From contig CAYQAL010000008.1 of the NCBI GenBank assembly GCA_964415465.1, forward strand, positions 1 to 33,850: a DNA stretch of 33,850 nt, read 5' to 3'. The notes under the pieces are model-generated. The model saw only the letters and a program-made list of their open reading frames with translations, ran no database searches and was not told the origin of the DNA. Made by a program: the position numbers and the translations under genes. Positions 8,124-15,392 of this stretch are shown one piece after another. Numbering within the stretch: the first letter of the stretch is position 1; each line of letters starts with the position of its first letter. This DNA comes from JAGOTP01 sp964415465. GTDB taxonomy: Bacteria; Patescibacteriota; Patescibacteriia; 2-12-FULL-60-25.

Positions 8124-8151
8124 TTGCCTAAATCAACTTTTCGTGTATAAT
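8124..8151 (+). promoter_or_regulatory. Promoter of secE-nusG-rplK
   Basis: TTGCCT (8124-8129), 16-base spacer and consensus TATAAT (8146-8151), leaving a leader of about 40 bases. A weak GC hairpin with a T run (8163-8180) lies in the leader and could be a poor attenuator. Confidence 0.65.
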
Positions 8152-8197
8152 GCGCACAAACGGCCCCCAAAGGGCTTTTTAAAGATCTATCTCCTCT

Positions 8198-8557
8198 ATG
8201 AACTTGATCGACCGTATTCGCGCCTATTTCCGTTCTTCCAAGGAAGAGTTATTCGCCGTGACCTGGCCAACCCGTGAAGACATCATCCGCTACACCGGAT
8301 TAGTCGTCGCCACCGTGATCGTGTTTGGCATCTTCTTCAGCGCCCTAGACTTCGTGGTGAACGCGGGTATTCAAGGCATCATCGCCCAGAAAACCGCCGC
8401 ACCGGTGAACACCCCCGTTACACCAGCCGCTTCCTCGACACTTCCAGTCGATGTGAATCCAGTAGATGTTGATGCAGTCACTCCAACCGGCGCTCCTGCT
8501 GACGTTCAAGTCGAACAAGTTCCCGTTACCCCAACCGGCAGTTCTACGCAGAACTAA
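8198..8557 (+). CDS. secE: Preprotein translocase subunit SecE with long C-terminal tail
   Basis: Essential clamp subunit of the SecYEG channel in the inner membrane. The amphipathic cytoplasmic helix with SSKEELFAVTWPTRED and the single transmembrane segment (about residues 31-55) are typical. Bacterial SecE usually ends soon after this helix; here about 60 further residues rich in Pro, Thr, Val and Ala follow, predicted to lie outside the membrane. It is first in the secE-nusG-rplK unit and is preceded by a consensus -10 box. No Shine-Dalgarno sequence is seen. Confidence 0.94.
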   Translation: MNLIDRIRAYFRSSKEELFAVTWPTREDIIRYTGLVVATVIVFGIFFSALDFVVNAGIQGIIAQKTAAPVNTPVTPAASSTLPVDVNPVDVDAVTPTGAPADVQVEQVPVTPTGSSTQN

Positions 8558-8587
8558 TTTTGCTCTTTTCATTTTTCGTTATCGCTT

Positions 8588-9136
8588 ATGCCAAAGCAAA
8601 CCGCGGAGTACGGACGACGCTGGTACGCCATTAACACGTATTCTGGTTACGAGGAAAACGTGATGAATAACCTGAAGCAGCGTATCGAAGCGCTCGGCAT
8701 GCAGGAGAAGATCTTCTCCGTAATCGTTCCCAAAGAGAAGAAGATTAAGATCAAGAACGGCAAACGCCGTGTCGTAGAAGAAAAGATCTTGCCAGGCTAT
8801 GTGTTGGTTGAAATGACGGTGACCGACGATTCTTGGTACGTCGTGCGCAACACCCCAAACGTCACCCAGTTTATCGGGATGGGCACGACCCCAAGCCCAC
8901 TCGCGAACGAAGAAGTTGCCTCGATCATGAAGCGCATGGGTACAACCCAGGAACCAGAAGTTTCGATCGATTTGGCCGAAGGAATGGCCGTTCGTATCGG
9001 TGAAGGCCCATTCAAAGGCTTCGAAGGGAAGGTCATCGGCATCGATGCCACTCGTGGCAAAGTAAAGGTCTTGGTGAGCATGTTCGGCCGTGAAACCCCG
9101 CTCGAACTTGACTTTACCCAGGTAAAAAAGATTTAA
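8588..9136 (+). CDS. nusG: Transcription termination/antitermination factor NusG
   Basis: RNA-polymerase-binding factor of 182 residues that links transcription with translation or Rho. The NGN domain starts at RWYAINTYSGYEENV and contains LPGYVLVEM and VVRNTPNVTQFIG; the KOW domain (about residues 125-160) shows MAVRIGEGPFKGFEGKV. Length and order match the family. It is 30 bases downstream of secE, in the usual secE-nusG pairing, and precedes rplK. Confidence 0.97.
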   Translation: MPKQTAEYGRRWYAINTYSGYEENVMNNLKQRIEALGMQEKIFSVIVPKEKKIKIKNGKRRVVEEKILPGYVLVEMTVTDDSWYVVRNTPNVTQFIGMGTTPSPLANEEVASIMKRMGTTQEPEVSIDLAEGMAVRIGEGPFKGFEGKVIGIDATRGKVKVLVSMFGRETPLELDFTQVKKI

Positions 9137-9189
9137 TAGGTGCGCTTCTCGCCTCCATCCAGGCGTTTTAATCGGATTATTCTCTTATT

Positions 9190-9612
9190 ATGGCCAAGAA
9201 AGTCAAAGCACTCATCAAGGTCCAAGTCATGGGTGGCAAGGCAACCCCTGCTCCCCCACTTGGTCCTGCCCTCGGTCAGCACGGCATGAACATCGCTGAA
9301 TTCTGTCAGCGTATCAACGCCGCGACCCAGGATCGTCTCGGTGAAGTGGTCCCAGCGATCATCACCTTGTACGAAGACCGCTCCTACACCTTCATCTTGA
9401 AGACCCCTCCCGTATCGGAGCTCATCAAGAAGGCAGCCAAGATTCCAAAAGGATCAGCCAAGCCTCTCACGGAAAAGGTTGGAAAGATCAACAAGGCTCA
9501 GGTTCGCGAAATCGCAGAAAAGAAAATGCCTGACTTGAACTGCACCAACATCGAATCCGCCATGCGTCAGGTCGAAGGAACGGCCAAAAACATGGGAGTT
9601 GATGTGGTCTAA
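9190..9612 (+). CDS. rplK: 50S ribosomal protein L11
   Basis: GTPase-centre protein of the large subunit, 140 residues. The N-terminal domain has GGKATPAPPLGPALGQHG, including the proline hinge, and the C-terminal rRNA-binding domain ends MRQVEGTAKNMGVDV. It is followed by a strong terminator, which separates it from rplA; in most bacteria the two are in one transcript. No Shine-Dalgarno sequence is visible. Confidence 0.97.
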   Translation: MAKKVKALIKVQVMGGKATPAPPLGPALGQHGMNIAEFCQRINAATQDRLGEVVPAIITLYEDRSYTFILKTPPVSELIKKAAKIPKGSAKPLTEKVGKINKAQVREIAEKKMPDLNCTNIESAMRQVEGTAKNMGVDVV

Positions 9613-9627
9613 TCAAAGATCAGCCAA

Positions 9628-9664
9628 AAAACAGCCACCGAGGTACATCGGTGGCTGTTTTGGA
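9628..9664 (+). terminator. Terminator after rplK
   Basis: Perfect 14-bp arms (9628-9641 and 9648-9661, core CAGCCACCGA) with a six-base loop; the T-rich arm follows. It lies between rplK and the rplA promoter. Confidence 0.88.
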
Positions 9665-9701
9665 TCAAATGAATAAAGACTGAACCTATCCTAAACATTC
9701 A

Positions 9702-9730
9702 TTGACATTTTTGGCTTAACCCAGTACTCT
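9702..9730 (+). promoter_or_regulatory. Promoter of rplA
   Basis: Consensus TTGACA (9702-9707), 17-base spacer, TACTCT (9725-9730). The transcript would have a leader of about 55 bases. Confidence 0.65.
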
Positions 9731-9758
9731 TTGGCCACTTACTCTTAGATTTGTGGGA

Positions 9759-9774
9759 CTCCGCTCACACGGAG
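9759..9774 (+). promoter_or_regulatory. Hairpin in the rplA leader, candidate L1 autoregulation site
   Basis: CTCCG (9759-9763) pairs with CGGAG (9770-9774), preceded by GTGGGA, 19 bases before the ATG. L1 is known in other bacteria to bind its own mRNA leader at a site copying its 23S rRNA target; whether this hairpin is such a site is inference. Confidence 0.35.
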
Positions 9775-9792
9775 GTTTGCACCACGTTTCCT

Positions 9793-10500
9793 ATGTCAGA
9801 CAAAGCCGCACACAGCAAGCGCTACGCTGCTCTTGCTCAGCAAGTTGATAAGAAGAAGCTCTACACTGCCCAAGAAGCGCTTGAGCTCGTTAAAAAGACC
9901 TCGACCACCAAGTTTGACTCAAGCGTCGAAGTTCACCTGAACCTCGGCATCGATGTGAAGAAGGGTGACCAGCAAGTTCGTGCCACCTTCGTCTTCCCTC
10001 ACTCAATCGGAAAGTCCAAGAAGGTTGTCGCCTTCGTTCCAGCTGACCGCGAGAAAGAAGCAAAAGACGCTGGCGCGGAAATCGTGGGTGGTGAGGAGTT
10101 GATCAATGAAATCGTAAAGGCCGGAAAGATCGACTGCGACATCACGGTCGCAACGCCTGACATGATGCCTAAGCTCGCCAAGCTTGCGAAGATTCTTGGT
10201 CCAGCCGGTCTCATGCCTAACCCAAAGACCGACACAGTTGGCGCCAACGTCAAAAAGATGGTCGAAGAAATTAAGAAGGGTAAGGTCTCCTTCAAGAACG
10301 ACACGACGGCCAACATTCACCAGTCGATCGGGAAGGCTTCGATGGATGTGAATGCCTTGCTCGCAAACCTTACGATGTTGATTGAAGCGGTACGCAAAGC
10401 CAAGCCAGCTTCTTCAAAAGGCGTGTTCCTCAAGTCGATCACACTGACCTCAACCATGGGTCCTGGCGTGAAAGTCGACGGAAACTCGATCGCTGCTTAG
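9793..10500 (+). CDS. rplA: 50S ribosomal protein L1
   Basis: L1-stalk protein of 235 residues, also a translational repressor in many bacteria. The YTAQEALELVKK start, VHLNLGIDVKKGDQQVRATFVFPH, GLMPNPKTDTVG and a C-terminal STMGPGVKVD are diagnostic. The ATG at 9793 (MSDKAAHSKRY) is chosen over a TTG at 9751 that would lie in the structured leader. It has its own promoter and terminator. Presence of L1 is informative because some Patescibacteria lack it. rplJ and rplL do not follow here. Confidence 0.96.
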   Translation: MSDKAAHSKRYAALAQQVDKKKLYTAQEALELVKKTSTTKFDSSVEVHLNLGIDVKKGDQQVRATFVFPHSIGKSKKVVAFVPADREKEAKDAGAEIVGGEELINEIVKAGKIDCDITVATPDMMPKLAKLAKILGPAGLMPNPKTDTVGANVKKMVEEIKKGKVSFKNDTTANIHQSIGKASMDVNALLANLTMLIEAVRKAKPASSKGVFLKSITLTSTMGPGVKVDGNSIAA

Positions 10501-10519
10501 TTGAACCGGCAGAAATAAG

Positions 10520-10557
10520 AACATCCCCACGAACTACGGTTTGTGGGGATGTTTGTT
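10520..10557. terminator. Bidirectional terminator between rplA and the ACT-domain gene
   Basis: Fourteen-bp arms (10520-10533, 10540-10553; core ACATCCCCAC/GTGGGGATGT, one G-T pair) followed by TTTGTTT. The stop codon of the convergent gene falls inside the loop. Confidence 0.82.
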
Positions 10558-11223
10558 TGATGTGAGAAACGGTTTCAAACACTCGAGGGCCGGCGTAGCA
10601 TCGTCTTCTGCGACAAAAAACGTTTCTTCTGAATAGGTAGAGCACTTCTCAACCAGATTGATTCGCTGAAGCGCTAACTGACGGATCAACGCATAGGTAA
10701 TGCCCGAAATAAAAAGATATTCTTGTGAAGGATAGGTAACGGTGATCGCTGCGACTCCATGCACAACACCCTTTGGCGTACGTCGTGGAAACGCCTTCTG
10801 CAGATCTAGAACAAGCATCATTGGTGCGATAATAGCTAGTTCGTGATTTCCACGAATCGTAATGACGAGCGCATCTTTTTGTTTGGGGTACGCCTCTACC
10901 CAGCGAGTGAGCGCTTCACTCTCAGGCGTGAGATCATAGGCGATTTCGCTGAGCCCTGCTTTTAAGGTCAGTGAAGAAAGAGAGAAGTCTGGAATGAGTG
11001 GGGGCTGCTTTTGTTCTTCCGCCTCTTTAAGTAATGCCTGACGAAGACGCGTAAGAGCCGTCACAATCGTATCGAGCTTCACGGGCTTCAGACACCAGGC
11101 ACTCACGGGTTCAAGGCAACGCTTAGCATAGGCACGACAGTTCAAAACACCATCTACAAGGGCATCGTAGGCAACGGGATCGTGGAGAATCTGCCGGCGG
11201 ACAGCTTCCGCTATCGTTCGCAT
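10534..11223 (-). CDS. ACT-domain-like protein, putative regulator
   Basis: A 229-residue cytoplasmic protein. The C-terminal half looks like two ACT-type units: ALVITIRGNHELAIIAP, then LFISGITYALIRQLALQRIN followed by STYSEETFFVAEDD. This resembles the paired ACT domains of aspartokinase, which bind amino acids. The N-terminal 70 residues (AEAVRRQILHDPVAYDALV) are helical and could bind DNA or mediate dimerisation. No kinase domain is present. A perfect 18-base palindrome abuts the start codon and suggests self-control. An amino-acid-sensing regulator is the most likely reading, but the ligand is unknown. Confidence 0.6.
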   Translation of the reverse strand: MRTIAEAVRRQILHDPVAYDALVDGVLNCRAYAKRCLEPVSAWCLKPVKLDTIVTALTRLRQALLKEAEEQKQPPLIPDFSLSSLTLKAGLSEIAYDLTPESEALTRWVEAYPKQKDALVITIRGNHELAIIAPMMLVLDLQKAFPRRTPKGVVHGVAAITVTYPSQEYLFISGITYALIRQLALQRINLVEKCSTYSEETFFVAEDDATPALECLKPFLTSNKHPHKP

Positions 11224-11241
11224 ATGTCATATATATGACAT
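11224..11241. promoter_or_regulatory. Perfect 18-bp palindrome at the start of the ACT-domain gene
   Basis: ATGTCATATATATGACAT is its own reverse complement and ends directly at the start codon of the minus-strand gene. It contains a TATATA hexamer six bases from that codon, so a bound dimer would cover the probable -10 box of a leaderless transcript. Operator function is inferred from position and symmetry. Confidence 0.5.
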
Positions 11242-11343
11242 TTTTGTCACAAATGTAGCAATAGCCAATTTTCTTGGCTGCCTGCCAAGATCGGCCGTAC
11301 CCTAAGGTAGAGCTCAACTGATACACCTTCTAGACACCCTTTT

Positions 11344-12009
11344 ATGGATCATCTCCCTCGGTATTACACACATATGACAGATTATACGTTCACGACCCAC
11401 ATTCGAAGCGCTGAAACACGAGACAACCAGCTCGTCATCACACTCGAAGATACGATCTTTCACCCGCAGGGCGGCGGCCAACCGGCCGACACGGGAACGA
11501 TCACTTCGAGCACGGGTGTCGCACAGATCACTCATGTGACACGACGAGAAGACGGCGTCATCGAGCATAGTGGAACGATCTTGAAAGGAACGTTGCAGCC
11601 CGGCGATCGTGTAGATTGCGCGATCAATCAAACAAATCGTGAACTCTACACCCGTCTCCACTCTGCAGGACATGTTATCGACGTAGCCCTAGAACGGCTT
11701 CATCTTCCGTGGGAACCGGGGAAAGGCTATCATTTTCCGGATGGCCTTTATGTTGAATATCGAACAACGCAAGCACCAGACGCGGAGTTACCAGCACGAC
11801 TCGAGGCGATGCTCGCCGAATTGATTACAGAAGATATTCCAACCGAAGTGAACGTTGACGGTCCAAAACGCATCGTAACCTTGGCAGGAAAAGCGATCCC
11901 CTGCGGTGGTACGCATGTTCTTCGCCTAAAAGAACTTGGATCAATTCAGATTCGAAACATCAAACAAAAGTCCGGGACCGTAAAAATTGGCTACGCGGTT
12001 TCGCCATAA
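11344..12009 (+). CDS. AlaX-type alanyl-tRNA editing protein
   Basis: Free-standing editing hydrolase (221 residues) related to the editing domain of alanyl-tRNA synthetase, which deacylates Ser- or Gly-tRNA(Ala). The motif FHPQGGGQPADTG (about residues 39-51), the zinc pair in LHSAGH (about 106-111), and the later CGGTHV with its cysteine and histidine ligands are all intact, so an active enzyme is expected. The start at 11344 is kept because RYYTHMTDY fits the usual family N-terminus; 11374 is an alternative. A weak promoter (TTGGCT, 18 bases, TACCCT) ends at 11303. A shared terminator follows. Confidence 0.9.
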   Translation: MDHLPRYYTHMTDYTFTTHIRSAETRDNQLVITLEDTIFHPQGGGQPADTGTITSSTGVAQITHVTRREDGVIEHSGTILKGTLQPGDRVDCAINQTNRELYTRLHSAGHVIDVALERLHLPWEPGKGYHFPDGLYVEYRTTQAPDAELPARLEAMLAELITEDIPTEVNVDGPKRIVTLAGKAIPCGGTHVLRLKELGSIQIRNIKQKSGTVKIGYAVSP

Positions 12010-12011
12010 AC

Positions 12012-12046
12012 AAAAACATCCCTGCGAATGTGCGGGGATGTTTTTT
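12012..12046. terminator. Bidirectional terminator after alaX
   Basis: Fourteen-bp stem (12012-12025 with 12032-12045, one T-G pair), loop GAATGT, six T on the plus strand and five A on the opposite flank. It serves the two convergent genes. Confidence 0.85.
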
Positions 12047-12055
12047 CTTTGAACG

Positions 12056-13375
12056 CTACTCAACTTTTAGCTCTACCCGTTCTTGCATGCTTGGAATCTT
12101 GCGGAGCCAGCCTGGAGACGTATGTACATCGACCGATTCTACTCCATCCAACTTCTTTAGGGTATCAATAACTTCTTGCTTGGATTTGCCAACCAAGTTC
12201 TCTTTTTTAAGCGCCTCACTCGCTGGCGTAAGTCGAGCGGCTGCATCGGTTTGCACACGAACGGTGGCCGTCTCTACACGTGGATCAACTGACTCAATCT
12301 GATAACGAATAGATTTTCCATCAAATGGAATGAGCTCACGATCGGACGGAACTTTTTCACGGAGCTTGGTTCGGACCAAGACCAACATGTCATCCTTTGG
12401 ATAGTAGACGGCTGTGACATCTGCCTGAACGTAAATGATGAACGACTGCGATGTTGATCCAGGCAAAATCTCTTTTCGAACCTTGGTAAAGTACACCCCC
12501 TCAAGTGAGGCCGACTCTGTTACCTCGGAGGCCAGCTGGCGTTTTGCACGCTCCAATGTTTCATCGATCGCTTGGCGTTCAGCCGCATCGATCTCTTCTT
12601 GGGTTGGAGTAAACGCGCCTGGGCGAGTTGTTGTACGAGGCGTCGGCGCGGTTGGCGTACGTGGAGCTGTGGGTGCCGTTGGCGCTGGCGTTGATGTATC
12701 CAACGTAAAAGCCGCACTCGATTCCGCGTAGATCAGCTTCTGCAAATCAACGAACAATCCAGGAATTGTGAACTTGGTTGGGCCGATCGCAAACGCAGGA
12801 CCTGGTTTATCGGCGTAAATTTCGACCTCAACCGAACCACCCGCTGGCACCGTCACCCCTTGATTGATGCGATAGAGCTTTCCATCCGCCGTCAGCAAAC
12901 GGGTCGTTCGAACGAGTGGCTGGGCACGTGAATAGGTGTTGGTGATCTTTACTTTGCCACGCGCAATCGCATTTGGAGAAATAACCGTGGTTGTCGTAGG
13001 AGCAGCCGTCGTGGTTGGCGTAGAAGATGGAACGAGCGCGACCGGAGTCGTTGTTGCCGCATCTCCCGCAGCGGCACGAATTGGGAATTCTTTACGATTT
13101 TCAAACGTACCTTGAGCAACACGCCCAAGGAGTTGGCCAGCTTTTGGCGTTTTCGAGAGTTCAACGACCGTATCAACAGCCACCGGCTCTTTTTTCACAT
13201 GAACAACGACTTCTGCTTTTACAGACGAGAGCCACAGAATAGCCGCTACCAAGACGACCGTGAGTCCAATAAAACCGAAGGCGATCTTCCGATAGAGATA
13301 CGAACGCGGAGGGGTTGAAAACGAAGGGGCGGTGATAGGGACAACATTAGGGCGACGGCTTCCGCGAATAGGCAT
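12056..13375 (-). CDS. Membrane-anchored surface protein, baseplate-J-like region
   Basis: A 439-residue protein with a basic cytoplasmic N-terminus, one transmembrane helix (about residues 26-50) and a large outer part. A segment reading KITNTYSRAQPLV, then TTRLLTADGKLYRI, VTVPAGGSVEVEIYADKPG and FTIPGL is a pattern common in CPR surface proteins often labelled baseplate-J-like. It is interrupted by Thr/Pro-rich linkers near residues 100 and 230. The ATG at 13375 is chosen because the upstream extension reads through intergenic DNA with a TATAGT hexamer (13401-13406). It is last of three surface genes in a row. Exact role unknown. Confidence 0.8.
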   Translation of the reverse strand: MPIRGSRRPNVVPITAPSFSTPPRSYLYRKIAFGFIGLTVVLVAAILWLSSVKAEVVVHVKKEPVAVDTVVELSKTPKAGQLLGRVAQGTFENRKEFPIRAAAGDAATTTPVALVPSSTPTTTAAPTTTTVISPNAIARGKVKITNTYSRAQPLVRTTRLLTADGKLYRINQGVTVPAGGSVEVEIYADKPGPAFAIGPTKFTIPGLFVDLQKLIYAESSAAFTLDTSTPAPTAPTAPRTPTAPTPRTTTRPGAFTPTQEEIDAAERQAIDETLERAKRQLASEVTESASLEGVYFTKVRKEILPGSTSQSFIIYVQADVTAVYYPKDDMLVLVRTKLREKVPSDRELIPFDGKSIRYQIESVDPRVETATVRVQTDAAARLTPASEALKKENLVGKSKQEVIDTLKKLDGVESVDVHTSPGWLRKIPSMQERVELKVE

Positions 13376-13433
13376 ACAAAAAAGAGAAAGAACATTCGTT
13401 ACTATAGCACAGATTTGATATCCACAGTGCCGA

Positions 13434-15392
13434 CTAGCGAACAACTCCTCGACCACGCGCGAGAGCATCATCCGCCAAGTCCGTTGTTATGGCAGGTTTT
13501 ACACGCAGAAGTGGTGCAGCAAGCTGCTTATCTTGCGCCTCAAACGTCGTCTCCCCTACTAATGGCGCAAAGCGTCCACTATCGGCACGCTCTGGCGTCA
13601 CCTGCAGATCAAAAGATGCGAGCGTACTTACTGCCTCAAGTGGCAAGTTCGGGATCATCCAACGTACTTCGCGCGTTTTTTCGTCGTACGTCAGCGTCCC
13701 ACGATCAACTTGGACTGACTTCGTCCAAACAGCGATCGCTGGCAACTTGGCTTTTACAACAACATTGGTCAGCTCGTGCACTTTTTTTGGAATGCGCCAC
13801 TGAATACGATACCCCGTTGTCTTTCCCACTTCAGGCGGCAACGGGCCAAACCCAATTGGTGCGCCTTCTTCCGTGGAATAACGAGCTTCTGCTAAGAGAT
13901 CAGCATCTGTTTTGTAGGGCAAACGAATGGTTGTTACACGTACGTCGCGCGCTCCACCGGACGCTCCAACCTGCTCTATACGAGCTTGTCCCGTCAATTG
14001 AATAACCGCTTCTTTGGTACCCGTTGGTGCACTACGGATCGGTAAAATCCAATCGAATGAACCTTTCGCACCCGCTGGAAGCGAGTTGAAGCTTGGGACC
14101 TGAGCGCTTGATAGCTTTAACGTTTGGGTTTGGCCTTTGGTACTTGAAGCAGCGCGTTGTACATCCTCCAACGCAGACCAATTCAGAAGACCAGTCGTAC
14201 CCGGTTGGCGCTTTCCACCCACAAATGATTCTCCTGATAGCATTAACGAAACATTTTTTAGCACTTCACCACTCGTGTTTTCATAGGCGAGTGTCACACG
14301 AAGCGGTGTGCCCGCATCAATTGCCGTATCATTCGGACTTCCGTTCACGATCAAGCGCAGCAGCAAATCCCCCGCCAATACCACCGACCGTGCTTCGGAT
14401 TGCTGAAGCGAGACAAAGGCACCTCGCACATCGGTTTTTCCGACCGCAGCCGTAACAAGCGCATCTCCTGCGTGGCCTGCGAGCATCGTTCCCGAAACCT
14501 GAAGGGTTGTCATGGAGCCTGGCGGCAGACGCGTAATCGGGAATGTCAGCTTCTCGCCATCCTGATTCAACCCAGGCGAAGAAGAAGCAGACACAACGAA
14601 ACCTTCCGGCAAGACAAACCGCGCGATCAATGGACCAAGCACTTGATCCGAACGATTCGTCACTTGATATCGGAAAGCGACTGGATCGCCGGGCAGGATA
14701 CGCTCTGGCGCAACCAGGCTACCGTCGATGGTCGACGTTGCATACGTAATACGAGCCGTTTCAGCGAGCTGTTTCTCTCGATCGAGCGCATTCGGTCGAT
14801 AGGTCGCGAGCGCCTGAATATTCGCCGTCCGATCGACCGACCCGTAGAACACCCCGTGGAGCGAAATCTGCCCAGATTGAGCCGGTGGAACAAGCCCTAA
14901 CGACCAGACCGTCGAAGACGCTTGCGTTGGCGAAGGCTCGGCACGTTGTAACACAAAATCCGTCGGTAAAAAGACTCGAATCTCAGCTTCACGAAGCGGA
15001 TTGAGTTCCTTATTTTCCCAACGAATCACAATCGTTTCTTCTTTGCCAGGACTCACTGTTTCTGGAGCGACTACTTGAAGCACGATCGCCGGAGGGCCAT
15101 CAGCGCGCCACGGACGCCAGACCATGAATCCAACCCAGGCGAAGACACTAATCACACAGGCTGCCAACACAATCCAAACAGTTGTACGCAACCACCAAAA
15201 ACTCCGGCGACGGTCGAATTGATCAAAATCAGGCAAACTCCCCTCATCATCACGATAGATGGTCGATAACCGATCCTCAACCGACGAAGCCTCTTCTTCA
15301 AACGCTTCCAGCTCTTTGACTGGAACTTTCGCAGGCGCTTTCTTTTTCGCGACTGGTTTAGTTGTCTTTTTGTTTGGCTGAGGCTTGGTCAT
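13434..15392 (-). CDS. Large single-span surface protein with DUF11-like repeats
   Basis: About 652 residues: a Lys/Pro-rich cytoplasmic tail, an acidic stretch, one transmembrane helix (about 65-92), and a long outer part made of beta-rich repeats. These include ERILPGDPVAFRYQVTNRSD and GTPLRVTLAYENTSGEVLKN, which resemble the DUF11/conserved-repeat fold seen in bacterial cell-surface adhesins. The start at 15392 (MTKPQPNKK) overlaps the end of the upstream DUF4012 gene by about 35 bases, implying coupled translation. No enzyme motif is seen; a structural or adhesive envelope role is inferred. Confidence 0.82.
   Translation of the reverse strand: MTKPQPNKKTTKPVAKKKAPAKVPVKELEAFEEEASSVEDRLSTIYRDDEGSLPDFDQFDRRRSFWWLRTTVWIVLAACVISVFAWVGFMVWRPWRADGPPAIVLQVVAPETVSPGKEETIVIRWENKELNPLREAEIRVFLPTDFVLQRAEPSPTQASSTVWSLGLVPPAQSGQISLHGVFYGSVDRTANIQALATYRPNALDREKQLAETARITYATSTIDGSLVAPERILPGDPVAFRYQVTNRSDQVLGPLIARFVLPEGFVVSASSSPGLNQDGEKLTFPITRLPPGSMTTLQVSGTMLAGHAGDALVTAAVGKTDVRGAFVSLQQSEARSVVLAGDLLLRLIVNGSPNDTAIDAGTPLRVTLAYENTSGEVLKNVSLMLSGESFVGGKRQPGTTGLLNWSALEDVQRAASSTKGQTQTLKLSSAQVPSFNSLPAGAKGSFDWILPIRSAPTGTKEAVIQLTGQARIEQVGASGGARDVRVTTIRLPYKTDADLLAEARYSTEEGAPIGFGPLPPEVGKTTGYRIQWRIPKKVHELTNVVVKAKLPAIAVWTKSVQVDRGTLTYDEKTREVRWMIPNLPLEAVSTLASFDLQVTPERADSGRFAPLVGETTFEAQDKQLAAPLLRVKPAITTDLADDALARGRGVVR

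Noticed and set aside
8163..8180. Attenuator in the secE leader
   Set aside because: The stem is only four G-C pairs; too weak to call without comparative data.
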